Shown: piece by piece, positions 35,481-47,173 of the stretch
Layout of the letters: every line of letters starts with the position of its first letter
Numbering within the stretch: position 1 is the first letter of the stretch
NCBI GenBank assembly: GCA_963576475.1
Contig: OY754972.1
Coordinates: forward strand, 9,817,062 to 9,881,061
Length of the DNA: 64,000 bases
Direction: 5' to 3'
DNA from: Molanna angustata
Lineage: Eukaryota > Arthropoda > Insecta > Trichoptera > Molannidae
Program-made: the position numbers and the translations under genes
The notes under the pieces: model-generated
What the model saw: the letters and a program-made list of their open reading frames with translations, nothing else
Database searches by the model: none
Told to the model about the DNA's origin: nothing

Positions 35481-35956
35481 CCATGTCGTGTATTTCGAAA
35501 ACGGAAACATAACAATTTATTTAAAACATGTTTTTTTTTTGCCTTTTCCTTGATCGTAATTAATGCGAAATAAATTGAGTACATTATTCGTCATTACACC
35601 AACAATAATTCGCATTTTAAATTCCTTGTAATCGCACATTACATATTTAATTAAAATACAGGGTTGTTTGCGCTATTACGCAATGGAGTGGGGTAATTAT
35701 AATTTTCTAAGTTCTAAATCATTTTTTTTAAACATTTATTACTTTATAAATCGTACTTAATATTTTATATTTCCGTCATTATATCGCTTTTCGTGGCTTG
35801 TAAAAATATAATTGTCCAGATAAAATTATCAAAAAAAAAAAATACGCGTTTATTGATGACAGGTAGTAAAATCGAAAAAGTTTTGAATTGACAGATATTA
35901 GAAGCTTTAGGAGAAGGACGATATATATTTAAAAGAACGAATCATATCTAAAATAC
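35481..35956. other. AT-rich noncoding sequence
   Basis: Nothing recognised. Confidence 0.5.
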
Positions 35957-36691
35957 TAACAGCCAGTTTCATAAAAAGCAGCAAAAGGACCCTTTAGTTA
36001 AAGGTTCTTTAAAAATTTTAAGTCGCCTTTAAGTCGTTGCGTTTCATAAATAATAATGCCGCGTACTTTAGTAAAAGACAAAAATGTCACCTAAATACCT
36101 GAAAGTAGTTGGCAATATTGCTATCAAAATCTATGGAAACATAGCTCATAGCATAGGTAAATCTTTCTGTTTACTACCATATAATATATTATTTCTGTCA
36201 TTGAATTGATCATTGATGTATAGGACATGTTTATGGAACAAAATCTATCAAAAAATTCTCCTTAATTCTACTTTTCCATATGGTCTATTTTTTTTCTATA
36301 TACTTTTCACCGCCGTATCACAGTACGCATCTTCTAATTATCTCATTTTGAAAACATCATTTTGTTATATTATTTATAAAAAAATGTTTAAATAATAACA
36401 AAACTATTGAATATTAGTAAGTAATATGCACATGATAGTGTATTCTATGGTCAACATTCAATTGACAATATTGACATCAACAAGAACTGACTTGAACATT
36501 ATGTCATAATATTGCAGCACACTCTGGTGGCAAAAAATGAACTGCTCTTAAAGAAGACTTTAGTGACTAAAGTACGAAGACACTGGACTTTAAATTAAAG
36601 TTAACTTTAAGTGACATTTTGTTGTTATGAAACGCTATTTATTTAAAAGTCGACATTAAGTCTCCTTTAATTTTTATGAAACTGGCCATAA
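35957..36691. mobile_element. TIR element with TAA target duplication (Harbinger-like MITE)
   Basis: The body is 35960-36688. The left end reads cagccagtttcataaaaa; the right end on the other strand is tggccagtttcataaaaatt. Inverted similarity continues inwards around gcgtttcataa/ttatgaaacgc and the aaagg/tttaagtcg strings. TAA flanks both ends (35957-35959, 36689-36691), a 3-bp duplication typical of PIF/Harbinger. The internal AT-rich 60-codon frame is not a transposase. Confidence 0.7.
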
Positions 36692-37591
36692 GAGTTTTAA
36701 TACATTTCCCATTATTTTTATAGTACAGCCATTTTATGATGGCGTTTGACGTTTGTATTTGACGTTTGGACTCACATGAAGTTTCGTAATTAATGATGGC
36801 TAAACATTGGAGGACAAATGCTATACTTTATTGTGCGAGCGCCAGAGTAGTGATGTCCCGCAACATCGAAATATAATTAACCTAACGTTAAATAGTAAAA
36901 ACAATTCAAGTTTTTAAAATAAATTTTCTTTATATTTTTAAGTATTTCGAAATTTACCATTAGTAAATATATAATGCTTATTTATTATATTTGAAAATAA
37001 AACGATGGTTGCTCAGTCGAGAAACGTCATTTTTCTCTCTTAACAACAGTATTTAATGTCAAAACAAAAAATATCTAAATATGGAATGAATGAAACGATT
37101 CAAAATACGTAGGTAAGTACTAGATGACAATTATTATTTAAAATAATATTTGAATTATAGAACAAAATATGACAATTAATATTTGCAAATAATTTTTCAA
37201 ATTGCTCTATAGTAATTAGTTTTGACAGTTTTGTTTTAACGTTGTTACGGAACGAACGAATTTGTGCACGCTGTGATAACGATATTGTTTTTTACCTGGC
37301 TTTGGATTTTGGACATTGATACTGTTATAAATTTTGTAAGTACGAATATACAAACATAATATTACTATTGCGTTTTTTATTTTATTGTCAAAATAACACA
37401 ACAACAAGGTTTTCATACTATAGTGGAAACGTTAATATTTTTTTTTACGTTAATAATTTATTCAACTGTATTTTTTCGTTAATGATTTTAAGTGTGTCAC
37501 AACACTATTACAATATGTCAGAAACGCCATCTTACGATGGCTCCAGTATAACACTACCTTCGCATTTCGAATATTTTTATGATGATATTTT
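36692..37591. other. AT-rich noncoding sequence
   Basis: No gene recognised. Contains tgacgtttgtatttgacgtt-type direct echoes near 36745. Confidence 0.45.
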
Positions 37592-37990
37592 ATGACAATT
37601 TTTAACATCTAAATAGAGACGAAGTTGAAATATATAAGAGAACAAGGAACTCAAAGCAACTATAGGTCTTGCGACCTGTCTTCGGTTGGTTAACGTGATC
37701 ACTTTATGCGATTGCGCAACGTTCACCAATTATGCCTTCTTATTGAATTCCCTAGAATGAAAATAAAAACACCATCGCCATCTATGAAGCGGCGAAGAAA
37801 TTTTTTGTGTAGCCATGTATTGGGAAAATGGTTTGTGAACAATGAAAGCAACAGGCCTTATACATGTGGTGACAATGCTTTCGCACAGATGTCACCCCTG
37901 AACCACACCAGTATCACAAGTTCATATTTGGCTTGTTTACTTGCTTGTACCAACTGGTCACATTCTTTACGACTACCTACTTGTATTTAT
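37592..37990 (+). mobile_element. Repeat family D, long copy
   Basis: Same block order as the 4.8 kb copy: catctaaatagagacgaag, ggttaacgtgatcactttat, gttcaccaattatgcc, gccatctatgaag, tgacaatgctttcgcacag, atgtcacccctgaa and a cttgtaccaac end. The central hairpin of the 2.4 kb copy is absent. The 137-codon frame at 37706-38119 lies largely in this repeat and is not a gene. Confidence 0.7.
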
Positions 37991-40200
37991 TTATTGTCAC
38001 ATTCTTGTACTTGTGTGAATGACTTTTGTCAAAATATTAAAATGTTGACAACGGAGAATTTGTTTCATTTATCAATCGATTTAATAAATTTTTCAGTGTC
38101 ATTATATGTAAAACAATAGGTACTCAAAAACTGAGCTTGAATTACTCTTAGCTTCATTATTGTTGAATTTTTCCTTTTACCTACATTATCTATACAAAAA
38201 ATATTAATTAATAATTTGGTACGCAGAGAGAAAAATTAAAGAAAACCCTGATTATTTATCAATGCAGGATTGATTAAATAAATAAAAATACCTTATTCAA
38301 ATACCGATTTGATCAATTTAATATAATATAGAATTTTGATTTTGCAAACAAAAGTTATTTCTAGACAAGAATCAGTTTTAAATTAAAAAAATACTCCCAA
38401 CTTGTACATACAATATATTATTTTGTAAGCGAAAATGCTCATAGTCCGTCAGATGAATGGGGCAGTTGAAAGACATGGGGGTTAGGCGAACTCATGCAAT
38501 TTAATTTTTTATGTATTTTTTTCCTCTCTCTTGCGTGGGGTAAAGCATGTGATACCACGAGGGTGAGGCTGAGAAGACTCTCCGTGGGGTGGATTTGGGG
38601 GTAGGTTTAGCAATTTCGTTACGGTTTGTTGAGAGCATTTTTAATTAGGGGAGAGAATGATTACTTTTTACGCCGAAATTCGCATTAAAAAATGAAATAT
38701 TAGGGGTTTTATCGACGATTTAACGATGATAATTTATTTTAGACACTTTACTGTTGCGTCGTAAAAAAATAAAATACTATTGATATTAATAATATAATTT
38801 TTAAATCTGATCTAAATCTTCTATCAGATTTATCACAAAAAATAGAAATTTCAATAAACAATTCAAATCAAATGTAAAAAATTCAAATATATATAATCAT
38901 ATTTATAAATTTTTATTCAACATTTAATCAAATTCAATTTGAATTGTTTAAGTATCGAAAAGTAAATGAATACATAATAAAATATGTTACTAATATGTCA
39001 AATATATTAATTTCAATTGAAATTAAAATGAAACGTATTATTTTCCATTACTTGCATATTTATATATTAGGTATAATAACAAAAAAAACTAATTTTAAAA
39101 AATAAATTATAAAATATAGTTTGTACAATTGTTCCTATTTGGAAATTTTCAACCTCACTAGACGAATTGTAAGCTTAATATTTACTATTACTAATACACA
39201 CTAGACTACATAATTGAAAATCAGATACTAGATTTATTTGAAGCATAATATACTCACTAAATAGGTCCTATTCAGATTCGACTAAAAATTTTATACGGAA
39301 TTTTAGTAGGTATATGAGAAATGTCAAAAAGTTGACTGCATTTATACGGGACTTATTACGTCACACCGCGCAGATAAAATCCTTTTATCCACGGTTGCCC
39401 GATATTTTAGACGTCTTCGTACTCTGAAACGAATCAGAATTGGACATATTGTAAGCTTAATATACTTATGCATTAATCTTTTGTCTAATAACTTTTGTTT
39501 TGACACTCAAAATAAATTTTCAACCCAAAACTACTAAAAATTGTATTTGAATATCAATTTCGATCCATTTATATTGCCATAGTAAAATTTTCTGTTCTGA
39601 ATATAATTATTTGTATTATTTTTGTTCGATAATTTTTAGTGTTACAACGTTGCCAGTTTTATATTGAGCATCTGCAAATATTGATTTTTAATTTAGTATG
39701 TTTTAAAGCTGAGTTTTTAAGCCGGCGTATTCCAAATACCCCGTGGGATGCATTCGACCCCCCTCTCCCCATTTGTGAGACATTAAACATTCAGGAGGCA
39801 CCTGCGGTTTGAATTTTTTGCGAAAGAAGAACGCTAATGGAAGGAGACTTCGGGGTGTGAGGATGTTAGGGGGTGATGGGAAGGAGAACAAGGGGTTCTA
39901 ATATAAAAGTTTAAGAAAATTTTGGAAGTGAACACGTAGGCTCCCTCGCGAAATATATTAAGCCATAAAATTTCTTTTACTTGAGCTTATTTGATTCAAT
40001 TTTTGGGCGCGTAATGTTTCATGTAGAAACATAAACAGCATTACGCGTGAACGAAAACGGAAAATATCAACAGTCTTAGAAACTTGAGGTATAACAATCG
40101 AACCGGTAGAAAATAATAATGAACAAATAAGAAAAAAACATATCACTGCTCAACATTCTCACGATACAGACACAGACACCAACTAATCACTCCGAAGACA
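37991..40200. other. Noncoding sequence
   Basis: Mostly AT-rich. Two GC-richer patches (38450-38660 and 39710-39900) carry no ORF of note or repeat signature and might be conserved. Nothing else was recognised. Confidence 0.4.
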
Positions 40201-40459
40201 AACACTACATACGGACAAAGACATTATCAAAACTTGGCTCCAAAGATCCTAAATTTAGTTGTTATAGATTTAAAGAACATACATTTAATAGAAAACACCA
40301 AGACTTAAACATACAATACAAACATGGTTATATAATTTGTGAACTTGTTACTTATATACACTTGTGATGAATATGTAATTGGTCTCATTTTTGTACATCT
40401 TTTCTTTTATATAATTTTCGATTTGACTGTATACTCATCCAAATAAATAAATAAATATA
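40201..40459 (+). mobile_element. LINE 3' end with (AAAT)n tail
   Basis: It ends catccaaataaataaataaa, the same tail as at 14.7 and 33.7 kb. Upstream is AT-rich 3' UTR-like sequence without an open frame. Confidence 0.55.
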
Positions 40460-40769
40460 ACAAAGGGATCAACTATTGTCAGCAAATTCTCAATTCATAA
40501 CAACATACACGACAAAACTACTAACATAGGACTCAATAAGTGGACCATGGGCTACACAATCATTCTATATTATAACAGCTTACAATGATTTAGTAATTAA
40601 TATTATGTAACTAGTCTACCACCTCAGAACAGGCCTGACCTAGTGTGGTGGTACAAACAAACACAAATTATTTGCTATATTGCTTAGTTGAAATAATGTA
40701 ATTTTTGGTATTTGTAATAAAAAAAGGGTATATATTAAAGAAAACTCTTTTTTCAATATCTACCTTAAA
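40460..40769. other. AT-rich noncoding sequence
   Basis: Nothing recognised. Confidence 0.5.
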
Positions 40770-40925
40770 AGGATGTATATATGTCTTTGTAACAAGTACA
40801 TATATATCCTCGTACATTCCCTAAACCAAACAGTAATGCTTGTGGTGAACGAAATCGGTCGTGGCAGGATTCGAACTGGCGACCACTGGATTACTAACCC
40901 AGCGCACTAACCGCTCTGCCACCAC
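40770..40925 (-). mobile_element. SINE family A, copy 4
   Basis: Minus-strand head ggcagagcggttagtgcgct, anticodon-like arm ctgggttagtaatccag, B box gttcgaatcc, link cgatttcgttcacc and 3' body. It lacks a few bases of the link (tatagca) present in the other copies. Confidence 0.85.
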
Positions 40926-41809
40926 TAATCTAATTCTGGAATGCCAACTGTGTTCAAACATAAATTTTATCATTTAATTTTATGTAGGTACTGACGAAAA
41001 TTTATGTTCGATAAATATAATTCAAAAAGAATAGTGTTTTTTAAAATTCTATATACTAAATAAGTGCATAACGACACAGCAAATTAAATTGTTTGTAAAA
41101 ATCATAAACAAATTGTATTTTTTTAATATTTGTTTCGTTTACTATCGTATCCGACAGACTGTTTTTTACTAACACATATTATGTGCCCTACTATTTCTGA
41201 TAAATCAATGAGCTATTAAAAACATCAAAAAAATACTTCAATTTGTGTAGGTAATATTTTTCAAATTATATTCAAATTTTGGTAGATATTCGATGATGTT
41301 ATTCAAAATCTAAAGTAGTGTATATTTAGTAGTAATTTATGTTGTTTGCAGTCAGTAAATTCTGTCCTTTATTATAAAGATTTAGTCCTAACTTGACTTA
41401 AATCATCATCTTACAAAAAGATTCAAGTCACTATGTAATTTTGTACTATAACATAAATAAGTATTTTGCATGACACGATGAATTTCAATTTCGTACAAAA
41501 TAGTTTTTAGGAGTGTCAGATAAAGGGTAGTGTAATTTGATACAACTTACATTGTAGCAAAAACACAGAGTCGTCACTCTAGTGAAATTTCAAAGGCCGA
41601 TGATTAGAGCTCTCATTTTGCGGTAGGCAAAAGAAACAACAAATTCTTTTGATCACTAAAATATTTTTATATAAATTAATAAAGAAGATAGATTTTTTTT
41701 CATACTACACTAAATTTTATAATAACATAAATACATTATACTTGACGTGCTAACTTGATTCTCTTTTCTGCGTCTTTTTCCTTAGCCTCATGACTTAAAA
41801 CGGCGTCTA
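40926..41809. other. AT-rich noncoding sequence
   Basis: Nothing recognised. Confidence 0.5.
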
Positions 41810-42115
41810 CACTCAATCATTTGGGACGGTCTTGAGCGGTTTTGATCGATTAATGAAGCTCCTGTACCGACCTTGTGACGTGGTTCCTCCATCGGGTCGA
41901 TGAGCGACTTCTGAATCTTTAACCCTCTAGGCTTCCCATTACGACAGGCTTCTAGAGGTTGTCAAGGCCCTTCTGGCGATGTGTCCAAAATATTGAAGAA
42001 TTTGGAGTTAACATATTTAGGACAGACGATTCTTTATCTGTATTTCATACGGAAACAGTGTGGCTCTCATAGCAGTCCATGGTATTTGCAATATTCTCCA
42101 TCGACTTGAATCTGA
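41810..42115 (-). pseudogene. LINE RT C-terminus, decayed
   Basis: On the minus strand, RILQIPWTAMRATLFPYE and IQIKNRLS are followed by a stop. In another frame IFWTHRQKGLDNL, stop, VVMGSLEG, stop, RSRSSTRW and KTAQDRPK follow. This is the order RRML-IPWT, ILxFFGHIAR, DNLEKLV-GKVEG, RGRSPTRW, A-DR of a widespread non-LTR retrotransposon C-terminus. Several stops and one frameshift show a long-dead copy. A smaller scrap of the same family is at 20.0 kb. Confidence 0.8.
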
Positions 42116-42194
42116 AAAAAATATTAAATAAAGCTGTATACCAACCAAATCTTATAAATACAAAAGTGAAACAATAGCGAAAAAAAAATCAACT

Positions 42195-42350
42195 GCAGCA
42201 CAACAATTACTTTAAAAAATGACATGTTATTTTAATGAATGTTATTTTTGGCAATACATGATTCTATTAATAGCAGCACAACAATTACTTTAAAAAATGA
42301 CATGTTATTTCAATGAATGTTATTTTTGGCAATACATGATTCTATTAATT
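42195..42350. repeat. 78-bp tandem duplication
   Basis: Two adjacent copies (42195-42272, 42273-42350) of a unit beginning gcagcacaacaattacttta differ by about one base, indicating a very recent duplication. Confidence 0.95.
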
Positions 42351-43000
42351 ATTTTTTTCTTATATGTACAAATATGTAATATGTTGGTAGGATGCGTCTC
42401 TCTCAAACACGAGTTTTTAACTCTATCGAGAGAGTATCAACGTGGTGTATTTTGTTCTTTTTTTTTTTTACAGTAGTAATATGGCAACATTGAGTAGAAA
42501 TATGAAAATCAATTTAAATAAATAAAAAAAGGTGCCTACTCGCAATGATCTAAGAAATCAAAATTTTATTCTGAAAACCATTTGTAATACGCGTTGTTTT
42601 CTTGGAAACAAATTGTTATAAAACATTTTATAGATTATTTTAATAATTTGTTAGGTTTTTTAGAATATATATTTTTTTCAGACGGTATGGTAACACCCAA
42701 TTAACCGGGTCAATTTTGTGATACTGGCAACATTGACGATGTTGTTGTACGGGCTGGATTCTGTTGGAGACACACCTGTGTCTGACATAATGATATTTCA
42801 CGTATATTTATATGTTCTTCATGTGTCAATCCCTTTTACATCATTAAGTCTGTAATGATGGGAATGGTTAGTGCATAATCATGGTTATTGAGTTGAAATT
42901 GTGGTGCAGGACATCGGACGGGTCTCCTCATTAAATGAAGATCAAGTAATAAGATGACAGTCAGGTGTCCTCTTGTACCTTATTATAAATACTTACCAAT
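42351..43000. other. Noncoding sequence
   Basis: AT-rich, with gcaacattg strings near 42485 and 42730. Nothing recognised. Confidence 0.45.
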
Positions 43001-43290
43001 CCCTTTACTCCACCGTCTTGTGACTCTTGATCCTTAGTTACGCAAATAATATCAAAGCTATTTTTAACGGTTGTGAACACAAAACAAAAACAGAAACAGT
43101 CGCGGGCAATGGGCGAATCACGCAAAACATCCAAGGGCCGAAATTATGGGGCGCCAAAATTTCACGATCGATTTATTCATTGACACAATTAGATTGCACC
43201 CATTTCCTTGATCAAATCTTGCTGTACAAATTGTCTAAAGATTTGAGTTTAAGAAAGAGACATAAATGGGCTCTAACATAACAAATAATT
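43001..43290. other. Balanced-composition repeat-poor island
   Basis: gtcgcgggcaatgggcgaat and ggggcgccaaaatttcacg strings. The 84-codon frame (43027-43281) shows no domain. Candidate conserved noncoding element. Confidence 0.35.
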
Positions 43291-43577
43291 GTGTGTTTTT
43301 ATCATCGCTTCAATTGTCTTCTGTCAAAACTTTTAAAATGGTTTCACATTCTGAAATTATTGACACCACTTTTATTCAAAACAATATTCACTACAGAAAT
43401 GAGCTTTAAAAATTCATTCAAGAATATACTCTGTAAAAAATATAGGTACCTACTCTTTACATTGAGTATATTTCTGTATATAGTTTATTTATTTATTTAT
43501 TTACCATTTTGTGCATAGAACTCTGACTTCATATTATTTCAGGCAGTCGTTTCTATCAAATCAACCAATTATTTTTG
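43291..43577. other. AT-rich noncoding sequence
   Basis: Short (TTTA)n at about 43486-43503; nothing else. Confidence 0.5.
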
Positions 43578-43725
43578 ACAAATTTTCAACATCTCAATAG
43601 AGACGAAGTTGCAATATTACAGAAGAACCAGGAACTCGAGGCACCTACAAAGCTAACGACCTGTCATCTGCTGGTTTACGTAAAAATATCATTGACTCCC
43701 GACAGGGACAAATCCAATGTTTGAC
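43578..43725 (+). mobile_element. Repeat family D, internally deleted copy
   Basis: The family head (acatctcaatagagacgaag ... ctgctggtttacgt) is joined directly to aaaaatatcattgactcc, the block that follows the fold-back copy at 30.2 kb. The whole hairpin or body is therefore deleted here, which shows that both blocks belong to one element. Confidence 0.7.
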
Positions 43726-43824
43726 TATATGCAATTTTTAAAATATTCGATTCATCCAATTTTTTTTATTATTTGCGGTATATTGCTTTGGTAGTATTTG
43801 GTCAGTCAAAATATAGTCCGTACG

Positions 43825-43945
43825 TATTTATTTATTTATTTAATATAAAGAGACACCAACAGAACACTGAACAACACAAACAAAAAAAAAACATCTCCAG
43901 TGCTCCAATAACAGTTATCTCCCACATGGCTATTGTGCATAATTA
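43825..43945 (-). repeat. Possible LINE 3' end (TTTA)n
   Basis: A (TTTA)n run at 43827-43843 is followed by non-simple, GC-moderate sequence (acaccaacagaacactgaac). Minus-strand tail pattern only. Confidence 0.4.
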
Positions 43946-44212
43946 GGTAGGTACAATCAACGTCTCCTGACCATTCAAATTATAAAAAAGACATTACTTT
44001 GGAGTGTATGTACCTACATGAGTGTTGGTTGATATTAGGACATGAGTGAGATCCGTCATTTCAAAACATGAGTAAGATCCCTCTCACACTCTTCTCTGCC
44101 CCTGTCCATTAACCACTTCGTTACTAATTTGTTTATATTGCTATTGTTTGGTAGGAGTAATTGAAGTAAGTCAGGTATTATTTTAATTATTTTGGTCATA
44201 CTAAAAAAACAT

Positions 44213-44913
44213 TTAAGAGGGTGACTGCTGCCAACGTACCTATTTTTTCAATTTGATATACCATCATTATTACTAAACGAATCATTTTGAAAAATAATAA
44301 CCTAGTTAGTTTGGATATTAATAAAGAGAAATATACCTTAACTTTTTGATTATGTTCTGAATATATTCTTGTAGAAAAATAATAAGCATACCCCGATTTT
44401 AGACATTTACCTTAAATTTCTAAAAAAATATAAGGTATATGTAGAGCATTTTTTTTATAAATTAAAGAAGAACAAAATACCTGGAAAAATATGATATGAC
44501 GTTGCATTAACGTATCAGGTTAAGTAAATAAACCAAAAAAACTTTTATTACGCAATGGCGCTGAATGGAAAATAAATGTTTTTTAGGTTTATTTACTAAA
44601 CCTGAAGCATTAATGCAACGTCACATCATATTTTTCTAGATATTTTTGTCTTCTTTAATTTAAAAAAAAATATATTAGGAAGGTACTCTACGCCTTATAG
44701 TTTATTAAAAATATATGATGAACGTTGAAAATCGGGGTATGCCATTATTTTTCTACAAGAATTTATACAGAACAATATCAAAAAGTTAAGGTATATTTTT
44801 GTTTAATAATATCCAAACTATCTAAATTATTCTTTTCAAAACGATTTGATAAGAAATAATGATGGTATATCAAATTGAAAAATAGGTACGTTGGCAGCAG
44901 TCCCCCCCCTTAA
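44213..44913. mobile_element. Fold-back MITE with TTAA target sites, copy 1
   Basis: Flanked by TTAA at 44213-44216 and 44910-44913. The left end is gagggtgactgctgcc; the right end on the other strand is gggggggactgctgcc. The two halves are inverted copies of each other over roughly 330 bp (landmarks aataagcataccccgatttt and aaaatcggggtatgcc), with a short centre near aatggcgctgaatgg. TTAA duplication is the hallmark of piggyBac-type mobilisation. No transposase is present. A second copy lies at 49.1 kb. Confidence 0.85.
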
Positions 44914-45100
44914 TATTAAAATTTTTGACGCTCATTCGTGTATTTTATAATCCATTTATGCACTTTGTTGTTTATTGTGTATCCAATTTGAAACGAATGG
45001 TAACGAGTGGATTTATGATAGTTCTAGGAAAATGCAATTAGGTAGGTATAGTAAAGTATGGCTACATATGAAGCTAACCTCAGATAGGTGTTTATAAATC
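44914..45100. other. Noncoding sequence
   Basis: Nothing recognised. Confidence 0.45.
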
Positions 45101-45450
45101 AATCATCGTAACAAAAATCCATAGCTCGGTCGCAGACTTGTCGTGTATAACACATTCAAACAAGGTATTAACACGAATTATTGCAACGGCGTATACGTTT
45201 ATCGGATGCACGAACCAGTTATGGGGCTTCTTAATCCCGGGATTTGAACCCTGTTACGTGTTATAATAACACGACAAACGTACCACAAGGCGAACGGGGT
45301 TTAAATACTAATTTACATCTCGTTAAAGACAATCCTATTGAATATGTTCTAACACGCGTTGTACAGCGACATTCATGTGCATATCGACATGGTTCAAAAG
45401 TATATCGTTATGATTACTTATCGACACTGACAAGGAATTTATTTGTTTAA
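45101..45450. other. Balanced-composition repeat-poor island
   Basis: gcaacggcgtatacgtttat, caaggcgaacggggttt and related sequence without repeat signature. The 68-codon frame (45244-45450) has no domain. Candidate conserved element. Confidence 0.35.
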
Positions 45451-45749
45451 GAGTACCTACCAAATAAAACATAATCATTTTAATATAAATCATATATCAC
45501 TAAAGGCATTTTATTTGCAAGTTTGTTGACTTTATTTACCGAATTTATGACGTTATTTTTTTTTTTCATAACTTTGACAATTTTTAACATATAAAAACGA
45601 TATTTTATTTATATTTTCTAAAAAGTCTAAAAAACAAGGAAAAAATGCATTTTGTAAATTATATATTGTACATTGCAGCTTATATAAATTTTTGGAGTTG
45701 AATTATCCTAGTGAAAAAAATATATGGAGTTTTCACTGGTCCATTAATA
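45451..45749. other. AT-rich noncoding sequence
   Basis: Nothing recognised. Confidence 0.5.
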
Positions 45750-46076
45750 AAGATATATAAAGCAATGCAACATTGTTTTATAAATATTTTTATATATTTT
45801 TTACTTTGCTTTGTTTATTTTTGTTGTTTAAATTGAATATGTAATACTGTTTATTTTTTTCTTCTTCTTTTATGTCTAGTATTTTTTTTTTTATCATTTA
45901 CCTCTATTTTCTTTTATAATGTTGTTTTATATTGTCCTTCCTTTAACTACTTTTTTATTATGTACCTATGTTTTTGTTGTATTTACACTTATTGTTGTTT
46001 TGTTGTGCCTACATTGTTGTATTTATCTTAGGGCGTATATATAATAAATATAAATAAATAAGTAAATAAATAAATT
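45750..46076 (+). mobile_element. Probable LINE 3' end with (AAAT)n tail
   Basis: A T-rich 3' UTR-like stretch ends in aaataaataagtaaataaat (46050-46075). Tail type as at 14.7 kb; no coding part. Confidence 0.45.
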
Positions 46077-46379
46077 GTGTAGACTGTAACTCTATATCAA
46101 CCAATAAATAAATAAAAAAAACATCTACAGTAAAAACATAATAAAAACGTGGAAAATGCACTAAAACGTATAAAATAATTCATTAATTTAATTAAAAATT
46201 ACTTTTTTTTTACATCTAACACAACATTATTACTAAACAAGTGTATTGCAACCAACCCTATTGAATCCATTAAGGCGTAGAAAATTTGCTATGTTTAAAT
46301 AAATATGCAGGGAATTTAATGACACAAGATGTGACATATTTATTAGTAGAAAAGTATTAACAACTCATTGACATTTTTG
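46077..46379. other. AT-rich noncoding sequence
   Basis: Nothing recognised. Confidence 0.5.
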
Positions 46380-46525
46380 TGTTCAGTGTGGATCGGGCAT
46401 TCAAAAAACACATGGTCCAGGGTCTCGACTTTCTCTCCACAAGCAGCTATCCCTTAGAAGAAGGGCCATCCCTTACATGTATCTTGTAGAGATGACTGCT
46501 AATAAGGCAGTGTCCTAGTCTGATG
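46380..46525 (-). pseudogene. I/jockey-type LINE ORF2 C-terminal remnant
   Basis: On the minus strand RLGHCLISSHLYKIH is followed, after a stop or frameshift, by AACGEKVETLDHVFFECPIH. This is the familiar TGHG-F--YL----CxCGxxETxxHxxFxCP segment at the end of RNase H-bearing non-LTR retrotransposon ORF2 proteins (a CCHC-like zinc-binding motif). Nothing else of the element is readable. Confidence 0.75.
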
Positions 46526-46673
46526 AGACATATATTAAATATATATCAAATTTTGACCCGTCTCGTTTGGCCATGCCCTCGTCGAGGAACCATGGTTTAG
46601 GAGGTATTGTAATTTGGATGGATTTATAGGATGAACTAGAAATTTCCCAATACCTAAAGAATAAAACACTTAT

Positions 46674-46728
46674 TTGCACCCTGCAAGTGGTGAGTTTATT
46701 GCCAAACGACAATTTCTTCCAAAATAAT
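46674..46728 (-). mobile_element. SINE family B, 3' fragment
   Basis: ttgcaccctgcaagtggtga, gtttattgcc and acaatttcttcc match the family B 3' module. It immediately precedes the RTE sequence. Confidence 0.7.
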
Positions 46729-46729
46729 A

Positions 46730-47173
46730 GTGCGCAGGTATAAATTACCGATGTTAACATATGGCATGGAGACGACCACACTAACAACAAAAAGCATACA
46801 CAAACTGAAATGCACGCAGCGGGCCATGGAGAGACAGATGCTCGGCGTGAGCCTTCGAGATAAATTAAGAAACGAAGAAATAAGATGCCGAACAAGAGTC
46901 ACAGATATTATGGATCGAATTGCAAAGTTGAAGTGGCAATGGGCTGGGCATATGGCTCGACAGGAGGATACTAGGTGGGCACCCAGAATCCTACAGTGGA
47001 GGCCCTGGACCAAAAATAGAAGAGTCGGAAGACCCCCCAAAAGGTGGTCCGATGAAATAGTCCAGCAAGCTGGAAGGACCTGGATGCGAAAGGGGAGAGA
47101 CGAATGGAAAAGAGTGGAAGAGGCCTACATCCAGCAGTGGAGGGAGGAAGGCTAAAGAAGAAGAAGAAGAAGG
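46730..47173 (+). pseudogene. RTE/BovB LINE 3' end, open C-terminus
   Basis: The frame runs from about 46730 to a stop at 47155. It reads LPMLTYGMETTTLTTKSIHK, then AMERQMLGVSLRDKLRNEEI, RVTDIMDRIAKLKWQWAGHM, RWAPRILQWRPW and NRRVGRPPKRWSDEIVQQAG, and ends YIQQWREEG. These are the standard C-terminal blocks of RTE/BovB endonuclease-RT proteins, here without any stop or frameshift. The endonuclease and catalytic RT motifs are absent because of 5' truncation. Directly after the stop comes an (AAG)n tail (47155-47173). The intact frame and tail indicate the youngest LINE copy in the window. Confidence 0.93.

Noticed and set aside
37706..38119. 137-codon frame
   Set aside because: Lies mostly in repeat family D and is not conserved as a frame in the other copies.
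46730..47155. 141-codon frame as a host gene
   Set aside because: It is the C-terminus of an RTE/BovB LINE with an (AAG)n tail.
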